This document shows, in pieces, positions 1 through 6,490 of a stretch of 13,169 nt of DNA (the stretch's first letter is position 1; each line of letters starts with the position of its first letter). Source of the DNA: Muellerivita sp035541195 (GTDB taxonomy: Bacteria > Oederibacteriota > Muellerivitia > Muellerivitales > Muellerivitaceae); contig DATKNU010000021.1 in the NCBI GenBank assembly GCA_035541195.1, positions 1 to 13,169 on the forward strand, read 5' to 3'. Made by a program: the position numbers and the translations under genes. The notes beneath the pieces were generated by a model that saw nothing but the letters and a program-made list of their open reading frames with translations, did no database searches and was not told the DNA's origin.

Positions 1-1
1 C

Positions 2-421
2 GGCGAGCAAGTGGTGCTTTGCGGCGGGCTCTCCGAGCTCATCCGCTCGGGCTTCGAGACCCTGGTCAACGCGGGCTACCAGCCCGAGGTGGCTTATTTC
101 GAGTGCCTGCACGAGGTGAAGCTGATCGTGGACCTGATCTACGAGAAGGGCATCACGGGCATGCGCGACGCCATCTCCACCACCGCCAAGTACGGCGACA
201 TCACCCGGGGCCGCCGGATCGTGACCGAACAGACCCGCGGGGAAATGCGCCGCATCCTGTCGGAGATCCAGACCGGGCTTTTCGCCCGGGAATTCGTGCT
301 GGAAAACCAGGCCAACCGCCCGGTCTACAACTCGGTGCTCCGGATCGATTCCGAGCACTTGATCGAGCGCGTGGGCAAGCAAGTGCGCAGCATGTTTAGC
401 TGGCTGAAGGACAAGAAGTAA
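2..421 (+). CDS. ilvC: Ketol-acid reductoisomerase, C-terminal part (5' end outside window)
   Basis: Catalyses the NADPH- and Mg-dependent isomeroreduction of acetolactate or acetohydroxybutyrate, the second common step of valine, leucine and isoleucine synthesis in the cytoplasm. The 139 visible residues match the C-terminal knotted helical domain of the short class I enzyme: the CGGLSELI segment, then AYFECLHEVKLIVDLIYEKG carrying the acidic metal/substrate ligands, then the ISTTAKYGD stretch. The N-terminal NADP-binding Rossmann half lies upstream of the window, so the frame is open from base 2 and the start is not visible. The stop is TAA at 419-421 and a strong terminator follows at once. 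Class I enzymes are about 330 residues, so a little under half is present. Family identity is seen directly and is secure; nothing looks broken in the visible part. Confidence 0.96.
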   Translation, partial: GEQVVLCGGLSELIRSGFETLVNAGYQPEVAYFECLHEVKLIVDLIYEKGITGMRDAISTTAKYGDITRGRRIVTEQTRGEMRRILSEIQTGLFAREFVLENQANRPVYNSVLRIDSEHLIERVGKQVRSMFSWLKDKK

Positions 422-428
422 GGCAAGC

Positions 429-460
429 CCGGGGCGGGTCTCGGCCCGCCCCGGATTTTT
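429..460 (+). terminator. Rho-independent terminator after ilvC
   Basis: A perfect 10-bp GC-only stem (429-438 with 445-454) closes a 6-base TCTCGG loop and is followed by AT then a run of T to 460. It begins 8 bases after the ilvC stop and its T-run ends only 14 bases before the psd start, so it separates ilvC from psd although both read the same way. It could act as a full terminator or as a partial one that lowers psd-pssA expression. Confidence 0.88.
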
Positions 461-474
461 ATAAGGGACAACCA

Positions 475-1155
475 ATGCGACTGCCATTCATGAAGGAAAC
501 CTGGAGCATGGTCCTGCCGACGCTGGCGGTGGCCGCTGCCTTTTTCACGGCCGCTTGTTTTGTATGGGCCTGGGTTTGCGCCTTTTTGGGCTTGGTGGCT
601 TTGGTTTTGGCCCTGCTGATGTTGAACTTTTTCAGGGATTTTGAGCGAAAACCCGTCTCCGAGCCGGGCCCCCGGGCGGTCATCAGCCCCGCGGACGGCA
701 AGATCGTGGTGTTGCGCAAGACCGTGGAAAAGTTCTATATGAAGAAAGAGATGGTCCATATCGCCATCTTCATGAACCCCCTGAACAACCACGTCCAACG
801 GGTGCCTTTTGACGGCAAGGTCGTCAAGAAGGCCTATCACCCGGGCGAGTTCCTGGCCGCCTATGACGACAAGGCGGACCTGGTGAACGAGCAGGCCCAT
901 TTGGTCTTGGAACTGGACAAGAAGAAGGGCATGAAGGCCAAGCACCGCGTGGTGTTGAAGCAAATCGCCGGGCTGCTCTGCCGCCGGGTCAAGACCGACG
1001 CGAAGCCGGGCCAAAAAGTCGCCCGGGGGGACCGCTTCGGCCGCATCCTGCTGGGGTCGCGGGTGGACCTCTTCCTGCCGGTGGGTTTCAAGGCTTCGGT
1101 CAAGAACGGCGCCCAGGTGAGGGCCGGCTTGACGGTCTTGGGGGAACTGCCATGA
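475..1155 (+). CDS. psd: Phosphatidylserine decarboxylase proenzyme, short form
   Basis: Decarboxylates phosphatidylserine to phosphatidylethanolamine at the membrane, using a pyruvoyl group made by self-cleavage. The 226-aa protein has the short-form layout: hydrophobic segments at about residues 12-50 that should anchor it, SPADGK with Asp74, the NNHVQR motif with His106, and the LGSRVD processing site near the C-terminus, where cleavage between Gly194 and Ser195 would give a small alpha chain with the pyruvoyl residue. The short form is also called archaetidylserine decarboxylase-like; the neighbouring pssA supports a normal phosphatidylserine substrate. The ATG at 475 has AAGGG at 463-467 as ribosome site. 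The gene ends by overlapping pssA (ATGA), so the two enzymes of the pathway are probably translationally coupled. Assignment of the exact catalytic His rests on family memory. Confidence 0.95.
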   Translation: MRLPFMKETWSMVLPTLAVAAAFFTAACFVWAWVCAFLGLVALVLALLMLNFFRDFERKPVSEPGPRAVISPADGKIVVLRKTVEKFYMKKEMVHIAIFMNPLNNHVQRVPFDGKVVKKAYHPGEFLAAYDDKADLVNEQAHLVLELDKKKGMKAKHRVVLKQIAGLLCRRVKTDAKPGQKVARGDRFGRILLGSRVDLFLPVGFKASVKNGAQVRAGLTVLGELP

Positions 1156-2015
1156 GCGCCCTGAAGATCAAGACCACGCCCTCGAAGGCCGCCGCCAACT
1201 CGCGCCTGCGCAAGTCCATCTACCTGCTGCCGAACCTGCTCACGGCCGCCAACATGGTCTTCGGCATCCTGTCGATCACCTACTCCATCCAGGATTCGTT
1301 GACCCTGATGGCCTCCGACAACGGCGCCATGCTGCCCTTCGTGCTGCCGGCCAAGCTCATCCTGGTGTCCATCTTCCTGGACTTCATGGACGGGCGCGTG
1401 GCCCGCGCCACCGGCACCACCAGCAAATTCGGCATGGAATTCGACAGCCTGTCCGACCTGATCAGCTTCGGCATGGCGCCCGCCATCCTCATTTACCTGT
1501 CGGTGCTGCGTTACCTGGGGGCTTGGGGCATCGCCATCACGGTCTTTTACGTGGTCTGCGCCGCCATCCGCCTGGCCCGTTTCAACGTGCAGTCCCAAGT
1601 CGAGGAGAAGGACCATTTCACCGGCCTGCCCAGCCCCGCGGCCGCAGGGCTCTTGGCCAGCTATGTGCTGCTGTCCCGTTGGGCCGGCTGGTACGGCAAG
1701 GGCGTCATCCTGAACAAGGTCATGGGTTGGTACGAGGAAAACATCACCCTGTGGCTGCAGACCATCGTGCCCATCATGACGGTGGTCATCGCCCTGGTCA
1801 TGATCTCCACCATCGCCTATCCGAGCCTGAAGAAGTGGAAGCGCGAGACCATCAAGCCCGTGACCCTGGGCATCGTGGCCATCATGATCTTCTGCCTGGT
1901 CTACGCCTACGAATTCGCCGCCTTCGCCCTTTTGGCCTTCTATTTGGTGTGGGGCATCGCGCGCATGTTCACGCGCAAGGGCGCCGAACGATTACGGCCC
2001 AAACAGGCGTCGTAA
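1152..2015 (+). CDS. pssA: CDP-diacylglycerol--serine O-phosphatidyltransferase
   Basis: Transfers the phosphatidyl group from CDP-diacylglycerol to L-serine, making phosphatidylserine for Psd. The 287-aa integral membrane protein carries the full CDP-alcohol phosphatidyltransferase signature with correct spacing: Asp77, Asp80-Gly81, Ala84-Arg85, Gly94, Asp98 and Asp102. Hydrophobic helices lie before and after this motif, the last ones near residues 205-275. A basic N-terminal stretch of about 20 residues precedes the first helix. This is the membrane-type (subclass II) serine transferase, not the phospholipase-D-like E. coli type. Adjacent psd argues for serine as the acceptor over glycerol phosphate or inositol phosphate. 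The start overlaps the psd stop by 4 bases and no separate promoter is evident, so it shares the psd transcript. Confidence 0.94.
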   Translation: MSALKIKTTPSKAAANSRLRKSIYLLPNLLTAANMVFGILSITYSIQDSLTLMASDNGAMLPFVLPAKLILVSIFLDFMDGRVARATGTTSKFGMEFDSLSDLISFGMAPAILIYLSVLRYLGAWGIAITVFYVVCAAIRLARFNVQSQVEEKDHFTGLPSPAAAGLLASYVLLSRWAGWYGKGVILNKVMGWYEENITLWLQTIVPIMTVVIALVMISTIAYPSLKKWKRETIKPVTLGIVAIMIFCLVYAYEFAAFALLAFYLVWGIARMFTRKGAERLRPKQAS

Positions 2016-2018
2016 CAC

Positions 2019-2101
2019 CGGCCAAGGCCGTTTGAAGACCCAACCGACCCGCCCCTGAGGGGAGCTGGGAAATCCATCACCCTATTTTTTTACATAAGGA
2101 G
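2019..2101 (+). promoter_or_regulatory. pssA-leuA spacer with small hairpins, T-run and leuA ribosome site
   Basis: The 93-base gap holds a short hairpin just after pssA (CGGC/GCCG, 2019-2030), a CCCC-TGA-GGGG hairpin (2052-2062), a seven-T run (2085-2091) and a clear ribosome site AAGGAG (2096-2101), 7 bases before the leuA ATG. The T-run is separated from the stronger hairpin by 22 bases, so it is not a textbook terminator. I see no leucine-rich leader peptide and no recognisable T-box or riboswitch. A weak terminator or attenuator is possible but unproven. Confidence 0.4.
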
Positions 2102-2108
2102 ACTCATC

Positions 2109-3710
2109 ATGAAAAACCAGAAATCCAAAACCCAAACCACCCCGAAGGCCAAGGCCGAGCGCGTCTATATCTTCGACACCACCCTGCGCGACGGGGAACA
2201 GGCGCCGGGCGCCAGCCTGAACACCGAGGAAAAGATCAAGATCGCCGTCCAACTGGAGAAGCTGGGCGTGGACATCATCGAGGCGGGCTTCGCGGCCTCG
2301 TCCCCCGGGGACTTCGAGGCCGTGCAGAAGGTCTCCAAGCTGGTGAAAAAATCCACCGTGGCCAGCCTCTGCCGCGCCCTGAAGAAGGACATCGACGCCT
2401 CGGTCAAGGCCCTGAAACCGGCCAAGCGGGGCCGGGTGCATATCTTCATCTCCTCCTCCGACATCCACCTGAAGCACATCTTCCGGAAGACCCGGGAAGA
2501 GGCCCTGGCGGCGGCGGTGGAGGCGGTCAAATACGCCCGCCGTTTCACCGACGACGTGGAATTCTCGGCCCAGGACGCCTCCCGGTCCGACCTGGGGTAC
2601 CTGTGCCAGATGATCGAGGCCGTCATCAAGGTGGGGGCCAAGACCGTCAACCTGCCGGACACCGTGGGGTTCACCATCCCCGAGGAATACGCCCGCATGG
2701 TGACGGTGGTGAGGAACCGAGTGCCCAACATCGAGAAGGCCGTCATCTCGGTGCATTGCCACAATGACCTGGGCCTGGGCGTGGCCAATTCCATCTCGGC
2801 CATCCAGGCGGGGGCGCGGCAGGTGGAATGCACCATCAACGGCATCGGGGAGCGGGCGGGCAACGCCAGCCTGGAGGAGATCGTCATGGCCTTGAAGACC
2901 CGGGCGGACAAGTACCCCTTCACGACCGGCGTCAAGACCACCGAGATCTATAAGACCAGCCGCCTGGTCTCGAGCCTGACGGGCTTCACCCTTCAGCCCA
3001 ATAAGGCCATCGTGGGCAACAACGCCTTCGCGCACGAGAGCGGCATCCACCAGGACGGCATGCTCAAGTACCGCCAGACCTACGAGATCATGACGCCGCA
3101 GGAAATCGGCGTGCCGGAGAGCCGCCTGGTCTTGGGCAAGCACTCAGGCCGCCACGCCTTTACCAAGCGCTTGGAAGACCTGGGCTATGCCCTGTCGCCC
3201 GAGGCCGTCGAGACACTCTTCAACAAGTTCAAGGACCTGGCCGACAAGAAAAAGAGCGTCTATGACGAGGACATCGAGGCCATGATCGAGGAAAAGCTGG
3301 AGACGGCCTCCGACCATTACCAACTCACCTACCTGCACACCTCGGCGGGCAACACCGCCATCCCCACGGCCACGCTCAAGGTGAGCAAGGCCGGGCAGGA
3401 AATGCAGGAAGCCGCCACGGGCGACGGGCCGGTGGACGCGGTCCTCAACGCCATCGACCGGGTGACGGGCTTCAAGGGCAAGCTGGAAAACTACAGCCTG
3501 AAGGCCCTGACCCAGGGCCGCGACGCCCAGGGCGAGGTGACGGTGACCGTCACGGTGAACGGCGACGAGGCCCACGGCCGCGGCGTTTCCACCGACGTCA
3601 TCGAGGCCTCGGCCAAGGCCTACCTCAACGCGGTCAATAAGCTCCTGTCGATGCACAAGACCAAGAGCGCCAAAGCGGCGTTTGAGGCCATGAAGGGGCT
3701 GAAACTTTAA
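2109..3710 (+). CDS. leuA: 2-isopropylmalate synthase
   Basis: Condenses acetyl-CoA with 2-oxoisovalerate, the committed and normally leucine-inhibited step of leucine synthesis. The 533-aa protein has a DRE-TIM metallolyase barrel starting with FDTTLRDGEQ (residues 22-31). Metal ligands read as Asp23, His216 and His218 in HCHNDLG, and Asn252 in the GERAGN motif. HESGIHQDG (309-317) and LGKHSGRHA (342-350) are typical of LeuA. The region from about residue 400 to 515 resembles the LeuA dimerisation/leucine-sensing domain, and a basic tail of about 15 residues follows. The first 16 residues are a Lys/Thr-rich extension before the barrel. Homocitrate and citramalate synthases are the main alternatives, but the length, the motifs and the nearby leuB favour LeuA. 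The start is fixed by AAGGAG at 2096-2101. Confidence 0.95.
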   Translation: MKNQKSKTQTTPKAKAERVYIFDTTLRDGEQAPGASLNTEEKIKIAVQLEKLGVDIIEAGFAASSPGDFEAVQKVSKLVKKSTVASLCRALKKDIDASVKALKPAKRGRVHIFISSSDIHLKHIFRKTREEALAAAVEAVKYARRFTDDVEFSAQDASRSDLGYLCQMIEAVIKVGAKTVNLPDTVGFTIPEEYARMVTVVRNRVPNIEKAVISVHCHNDLGLGVANSISAIQAGARQVECTINGIGERAGNASLEEIVMALKTRADKYPFTTGVKTTEIYKTSRLVSSLTGFTLQPNKAIVGNNAFAHESGIHQDGMLKYRQTYEIMTPQEIGVPESRLVLGKHSGRHAFTKRLEDLGYALSPEAVETLFNKFKDLADKKKSVYDEDIEAMIEEKLETASDHYQLTYLHTSAGNTAIPTATLKVSKAGQEMQEAATGDGPVDAVLNAIDRVTGFKGKLENYSLKALTQGRDAQGEVTVTVTVNGDEAHGRGVSTDVIEASAKAYLNAVNKLLSMHKTKSAKAAFEAMKGLKL

Positions 3711-3777
3711 TACTTGTTTTTATGGGAAGAGCCTAAAAAGGGATTTGTTCTCATCCTTGATACTTGGTTTTATTGGG
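3705..3777 (+). repeat. Imperfect 22-bp direct repeat across the leuA end
   Basis: The sequence at 3705-3726, which contains the leuA stop codon, recurs imperfectly at 3755-3777. The two share TACTTG followed by a T-rich stretch and TGGG, with three or four substitutions and one inserted T. The offset is 50 bases. Shorter copies of ATACTTGG also occur at 3858-3865 and 4085-4092. The repeat marks the left border of the AT-rich island. It may be a trace of a recombination or insertion event, but it is AT-rich and could be chance. Confidence 0.45.
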
Positions 3778-3788
3778 CTCTTTTTTTT
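3727..3788 (+). terminator. Probable leuA terminator
   Basis: AAGAGCC followed by A-rich sequence (3727-3739) can pair with the T-rich stretch ending in GGGCTCTT (3768-3782) with one bulged A. The core is GAGCC/GGCTC. The T-run 3781-3788 follows directly. The loop is large, about 28 bases, and contains a competing GGAT/ATCC hairpin, so strength is uncertain. The T-run ends 14 bases before the next start codon, as it does at the ilvC terminator. Confidence 0.5.
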
Positions 3789-3802
3789 CAATAGGGGCGA
3801 AT

Positions 3803-4669
3803 GTGAAAAGAGAAATTCTTGATGCGGCCAGATGGATGTGGAGTGGTCGTGGACATGATACTTGGTGGCGCCCACTGGTTTTAACACAAGAAAATTCAGA
3901 TCCCGCCGCACCTCGTCTTTCTGTAGTCGAAGCAGAATCTTTATTTGTAACTCTTGAGGAAAAAGGGTTGATTTTTAAATCTCATAATTCAAAAGGTGAA
4001 ATTATTTATTTAATGAATGAGGTGAAAGAAAAGGAATGGGGAGATTTTCTTAAAGGCCCACGATTGAAGCTTAAAAATAAACTAATACTTGGCGGGCTCA
4101 CACTTACCCTTGCACTGACAATTCGTGTCTATTTTAAAAGCATCAATGTCCAAATTAATACTGGATCGAATGGCCAACAAGTCCAGGTTAATGGTGGTCA
4201 AATTAATAACGTGTTACAAAAGAGAACTGTTAAAACCGGCGTCGATCAAAGAGTTAGTGGGGAAAGAAATACACAGATTTACGCTGATCACGGGAGTTCG
4301 GTTGTAATTAACTCTGATGACGCCAAGATGAAAATAAGTATAAAAGCAACTTTGGATAAATTGTCCGATTTTTATGATATGGGTGATCGCGTAAAGGGCG
4401 AGTGCACGGATCCTAATAAGCAGTATTCATTAAATGAATTTAACAACGACTATCAAGATTGGATGAAAAACACCAAAGAGTTTTTGGAAAATGACCCGAA
4501 TTTGGGGAAGTGGTATTCCGTTCAATTCGATAAATTTGATCCTAAAGATTCGCCGGGAGATAGGGTTCCGCCTTCAACTGCGCCGAAAGATCGATCGAAT
4601 TCATTTCCTGATATTATTCGGAGAATGGAAAATCTTCAAAATTTTCATGATGAGTTGGTCAAAAAATGA
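3803..4669 (+). CDS. Unknown membrane-anchored protein with possible N-terminal winged-helix-like domain
   Basis: I do not recognise this 288-aa protein. Residues 1-78 look like a compact alpha/beta domain (Trp-rich RWMWSGRGHDTWW at 10-22, then a helix-helix-strand pattern at 38-75) that could be a winged-helix fold. A basic stretch (84-93) leads into one membrane helix (about 94-111). After it comes a Gly/Asn/Gln-rich strand-like segment with the repeated pattern VQINTGSNGQQVQVNGGQIN (115-134), then a polar helical C-terminal region (180-245) and a Pro/Asp-rich stretch before a last helix. The basic side suggests the N-terminus is inside and the C-terminus outside, but this is a prediction. 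GTG at 3803 is chosen because AGGGG lies 5 bases upstream; an in-frame TTG at 3764 would add 13 residues but falls inside the terminator hairpin. Composition is foreign to the region. A similar layout occurs in accessory or defence-type proteins (inference). Function unknown. Confidence 0.75.
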   Translation: MKREILDAARWMWSGRGHDTWWRPLVLTQENSDPAAPRLSVVEAESLFVTLEEKGLIFKSHNSKGEIIYLMNEVKEKEWGDFLKGPRLKLKNKLILGGLTLTLALTIRVYFKSINVQINTGSNGQQVQVNGGQINNVLQKRTVKTGVDQRVSGERNTQIYADHGSSVVINSDDAKMKISIKATLDKLSDFYDMGDRVKGECTDPNKQYSLNEFNNDYQDWMKNTKEFLENDPNLGKWYSVQFDKFDPKDSPGDRVPPSTAPKDRSNSFPDIIRRMENLQNFHDELVKK

Positions 4670-4713
4670 TGTTGGATTTCACACCTTCAGAAAAGGCGGG
4701 ACGAAATAAAATC

Positions 4714-5784
4714 ATGAACTTCCACATCGTCGTATTGGCGGGTGACGGCATTGGGCCGGAGATCTGTGCCGAGTCCCAAAAGGTTCTTAACCGCGTGGGC
4801 GAGGTTTTCGGGCATCAATTCGAATACGAGCCCCAGGACGCGGGCGGGATCGCCATCGACAAGTTCGACAATCCCTTGCCCGACCATACCCTCAAGGCCT
4901 GCTTGGCGGCCCAAGCCGTCCTCAAGGCCCCCATGGGCGGTCCCAAATGGGACAAGATCGAGAATAAAAAGCGGCCCGAAGCGGGCATTTTGGGCCTTCG
5001 CAAGGGGCTGGACCTTTACGCGAACCTGCGTCCGGTGAAGCTCTTCAAGGCCCTCGAGGGCGCTTCGACCCTCAAGCCCGAGGTCATCTCGGGCGTGGAT
5101 ATGCTCATCGTTCGGGAACTCATCTCGGGCATCTATTTCGGCGAGCCGCGCGGCATCCATGGGGAAGGGAAGGACCGCTACGGGGTCAATACCGAAATCT
5201 ACCGCACCCCCGAGGTGGAGCGCATCGTGAAGCTGGCCTTTGAATTGGCGAAGCTTCGCCGCAAAAAGGTGACCAGCGTGGACAAGTTCAACGTGCTGGA
5301 ATCCTCCCGCCTCTGGCATGACGTGGCCGAGAAAGTGTCCAAGGGTTACCCGGACGTGGCCTTTGAGCACCAGATCGTGGACAACGCCGCCATGCAGCTC
5401 ATCCTCAAACCCAAGTCCTTCGACGTGATGGTGACCACCAACATGTTCGGCGACATCCTGTCGGACGAGGCTTCCATGCTGACAGGCTCCTTGGGCATGC
5501 TGCCCTCGGCGTCCTTGGGCGGGAAAGTCGGGCTTTATGAGCCTTCGCATGGATCCGCGCCTGACATCGCGGGAACCGGCAAGGCCAATCCCTTGGCCAT
5601 GATCCTTTCCTGCGCCATGATGCTCAAATACAGCTTCCAACTGCAAAAGGAATCCGATGCCATCGAGGCGGCGGTGGAGAAGGTGTTGGACAAGGGCCTG
5701 CGCACCGCGGACCTCGCGGGCAAGGGCGACAAAGCCGTCACCTGCGCCGAGATGGGCGCGGCGGTTTTGGCGGAGATCAAGTAA
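4714..5784 (+). CDS. leuB: 3-isopropylmalate dehydrogenase
   Basis: Oxidises and decarboxylates 3-isopropylmalate with NAD+ to 2-oxoisocaproate, the last specific step before leucine transamination. The 356-aa length is normal. Visible motifs are GDGIGPEI (10-17), the substrate arginines in GLRKGLD (Arg96), NLRP (Arg106) and VRELISG (Arg134), Tyr141, Lys190 in TSVDKFNV, Asp223, Asp247 and Asp251 in NMFGDILSDEAS, and the nucleotide-binding GLYEPSHGSAPDIAG (273-287). The LRKG...ANLRP context distinguishes it from isocitrate and tartrate dehydrogenases. ATG at 4714 is preferred because the protein then begins at the first core strand (MNFHIVVLAGDG); an in-frame ATG at 4666 would add 16 residues of AT-rich island origin that overlap the preceding gene. 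The ribosome site is poor (GGCGGGA at 4696-4702). Confidence 0.95.
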   Translation: MNFHIVVLAGDGIGPEICAESQKVLNRVGEVFGHQFEYEPQDAGGIAIDKFDNPLPDHTLKACLAAQAVLKAPMGGPKWDKIENKKRPEAGILGLRKGLDLYANLRPVKLFKALEGASTLKPEVISGVDMLIVRELISGIYFGEPRGIHGEGKDRYGVNTEIYRTPEVERIVKLAFELAKLRRKKVTSVDKFNVLESSRLWHDVAEKVSKGYPDVAFEHQIVDNAAMQLILKPKSFDVMVTTNMFGDILSDEASMLTGSLGMLPSASLGGKVGLYEPSHGSAPDIAGTGKANPLAMILSCAMMLKYSFQLQKESDAIEAAVEKVLDKGLRTADLAGKGDKAVTCAEMGAAVLAEIK

Positions 5785-6333
5785 GTGAAGGCCCCCTTGG
5801 CCCTCGGCGCCGGGTTGGCGCCGCTTTGGGTGGCTTTAAGCTTGGGCTCCGCCTGGGGTACGGCTTTAAGCCCGACGCCCACGGCTTTGCCCAAACCCCT
5901 GGCGGCGAAGCCCACGCCGACTCCGGCGGCCACCCTGACGGCGACCCCAACTTCAACGCCCCACGCGACCGCCACCGGAACCGCCACTTCCACCGTCACG
6001 GTGACCTTTACCCCCACCTCCACTCCCGGGGTTTTCAGCTTCAAGGTTTCGCCCCATCCGGTGCAGGGCTCGGTGCATTTTGAGTGGGGGGCCACCATGC
6101 AATGCCAGCGGGTGACCCTGGTGGTCTATACGGGGAGCTTTAGGCCGGTGAGCCGTTTCACCTTCGACGCCTCCAACCGGGTGGATTTCCTGGCTAAGGG
6201 CGTGCATGAATTCGTGTGGAATTGCCTGGACGACCAAAACCGCTCCCTGGTGCCAGGCACCTACCTTTGTTTCGTGAGCCTCAAGGTCAATAAGACCAAT
6301 TACGAAGCCAGCGGCGAGTTCACCACCCCTTAG
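5785..6333 (+). CDS. Secreted Thr/Pro-rich protein with FlgD-like Ig domain
   Basis: A 182-aa protein of unknown role. Residues 1-25 read as a signal peptide (one Lys, then a long hydrophobic stretch ending SAWG-TA), so it should be exported. Residues 27-80 are a low-complexity linker of Thr, Pro, Ala and Ser, of the kind that joins domains in surface proteins of several candidate phyla. Residues 83-182 form a beta-rich domain ending with VPGTYLCFVSLKV, resembling the FlgD-like Ig fold found at the C-terminus of secreted proteins. No catalytic motif is seen and the protein is short, so it looks like a binding or anchoring module without a separate effector part. The start is GTG at 5785, directly after the leuB TAA, with GGAG at 5772-5775; translational coupling to leuB is likely. 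No metabolic link to leucine synthesis is apparent. Confidence 0.75.
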   Translation: MKAPLALGAGLAPLWVALSLGSAWGTALSPTPTALPKPLAAKPTPTPAATLTATPTSTPHATATGTATSTVTVTFTPTSTPGVFSFKVSPHPVQGSVHFEWGATMQCQRVTLVVYTGSFRPVSRFTFDASNRVDFLAKGVHEFVWNCLDDQNRSLVPGTYLCFVSLKVNKTNYEASGEFTTP

Positions 6334-6342
6334 GGCGCCCCG

Positions 6343-6370
6343 TTGCAAGTCCCCTTGAATATGCTATTAT
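6343..6370 (+). promoter_or_regulatory. Candidate sigma70-type promoter for asd
   Basis: TTGCAA (6343-6348) and TATTAT (6365-6370) are separated by 16 bases and match the -35 and -10 consensus at 4/6 and 5/6. The AT-rich -10 stands out in a GC-rich region and lies about 110 bases before asd, in the gap after the secreted protein gene. Confidence 0.5.
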
Positions 6371-6380
6371 TTCCCTCCCT

Positions 6381-6400
6381 TTAGGGGACTTTCGTCCTAA
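6381..6400 (+). promoter_or_regulatory. Hairpin in the asd leader
   Basis: TTAGG (6381-6385) pairs with CCTAA (6396-6400), continued by AC/GT around a TTTC loop with two bulged G. A second GC-rich pairing (CTCCC-TTGA-GGGGG) lies at 6409-6422. Neither has a T-run. The leader does not match a riboswitch class I know, including the lysine riboswitch. Role unknown. Confidence 0.3.
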
Positions 6401-6490
6401 GCCCCTTCTCCCTTGAGGGGGGCGGGGGGAGTTGAAGAAGTTTCTTAAGGGCGCTGGTTGGTGAAGCATCCATAAGTTTCATTCAGGAAA

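Larger units (their letters stand above)
3711..4713. other. AT-rich island between leuA and leuB
   Basis: Base composition changes abruptly at the leuA stop and returns to the window norm at the leuB start. By eye, single 60-base lines inside hold between about 20 and 45 percent G+C, against roughly 70 percent for lines in leuA. Codon use in the single gene inside is equally AT-rich. No transposase, integrase, tRNA end or clear inverted terminal repeats are visible. The simplest reading is horizontally acquired DNA, or a replacement, in the position where leuC and leuD commonly sit. Confidence 0.75.

Noticed and set aside
861..1616. 251-aa open frame on the - strand
   Set aside because: Antisense to psd and pssA; His/Gln/Gly-rich without any recognisable domain.
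2016..2108. Leucine leader peptide or T-box before leuA
   Set aside because: No short frame with consecutive Leu codons and no T-box-like conserved sequence was found in the 93 bases.
2082..3143. 353-aa open frame on the - strand
   Set aside because: Antisense shadow of leuA.
3764..3802. TTG start for the unknown island protein
   Set aside because: It sits in the terminator hairpin and has no ribosome site, while GTG at 3803 has AGGGG at good spacing.
4125..4307. 60-aa + strand frame inside the island
   Set aside because: Overlaps the larger 288-aa gene in another frame with no ribosome site or motif.
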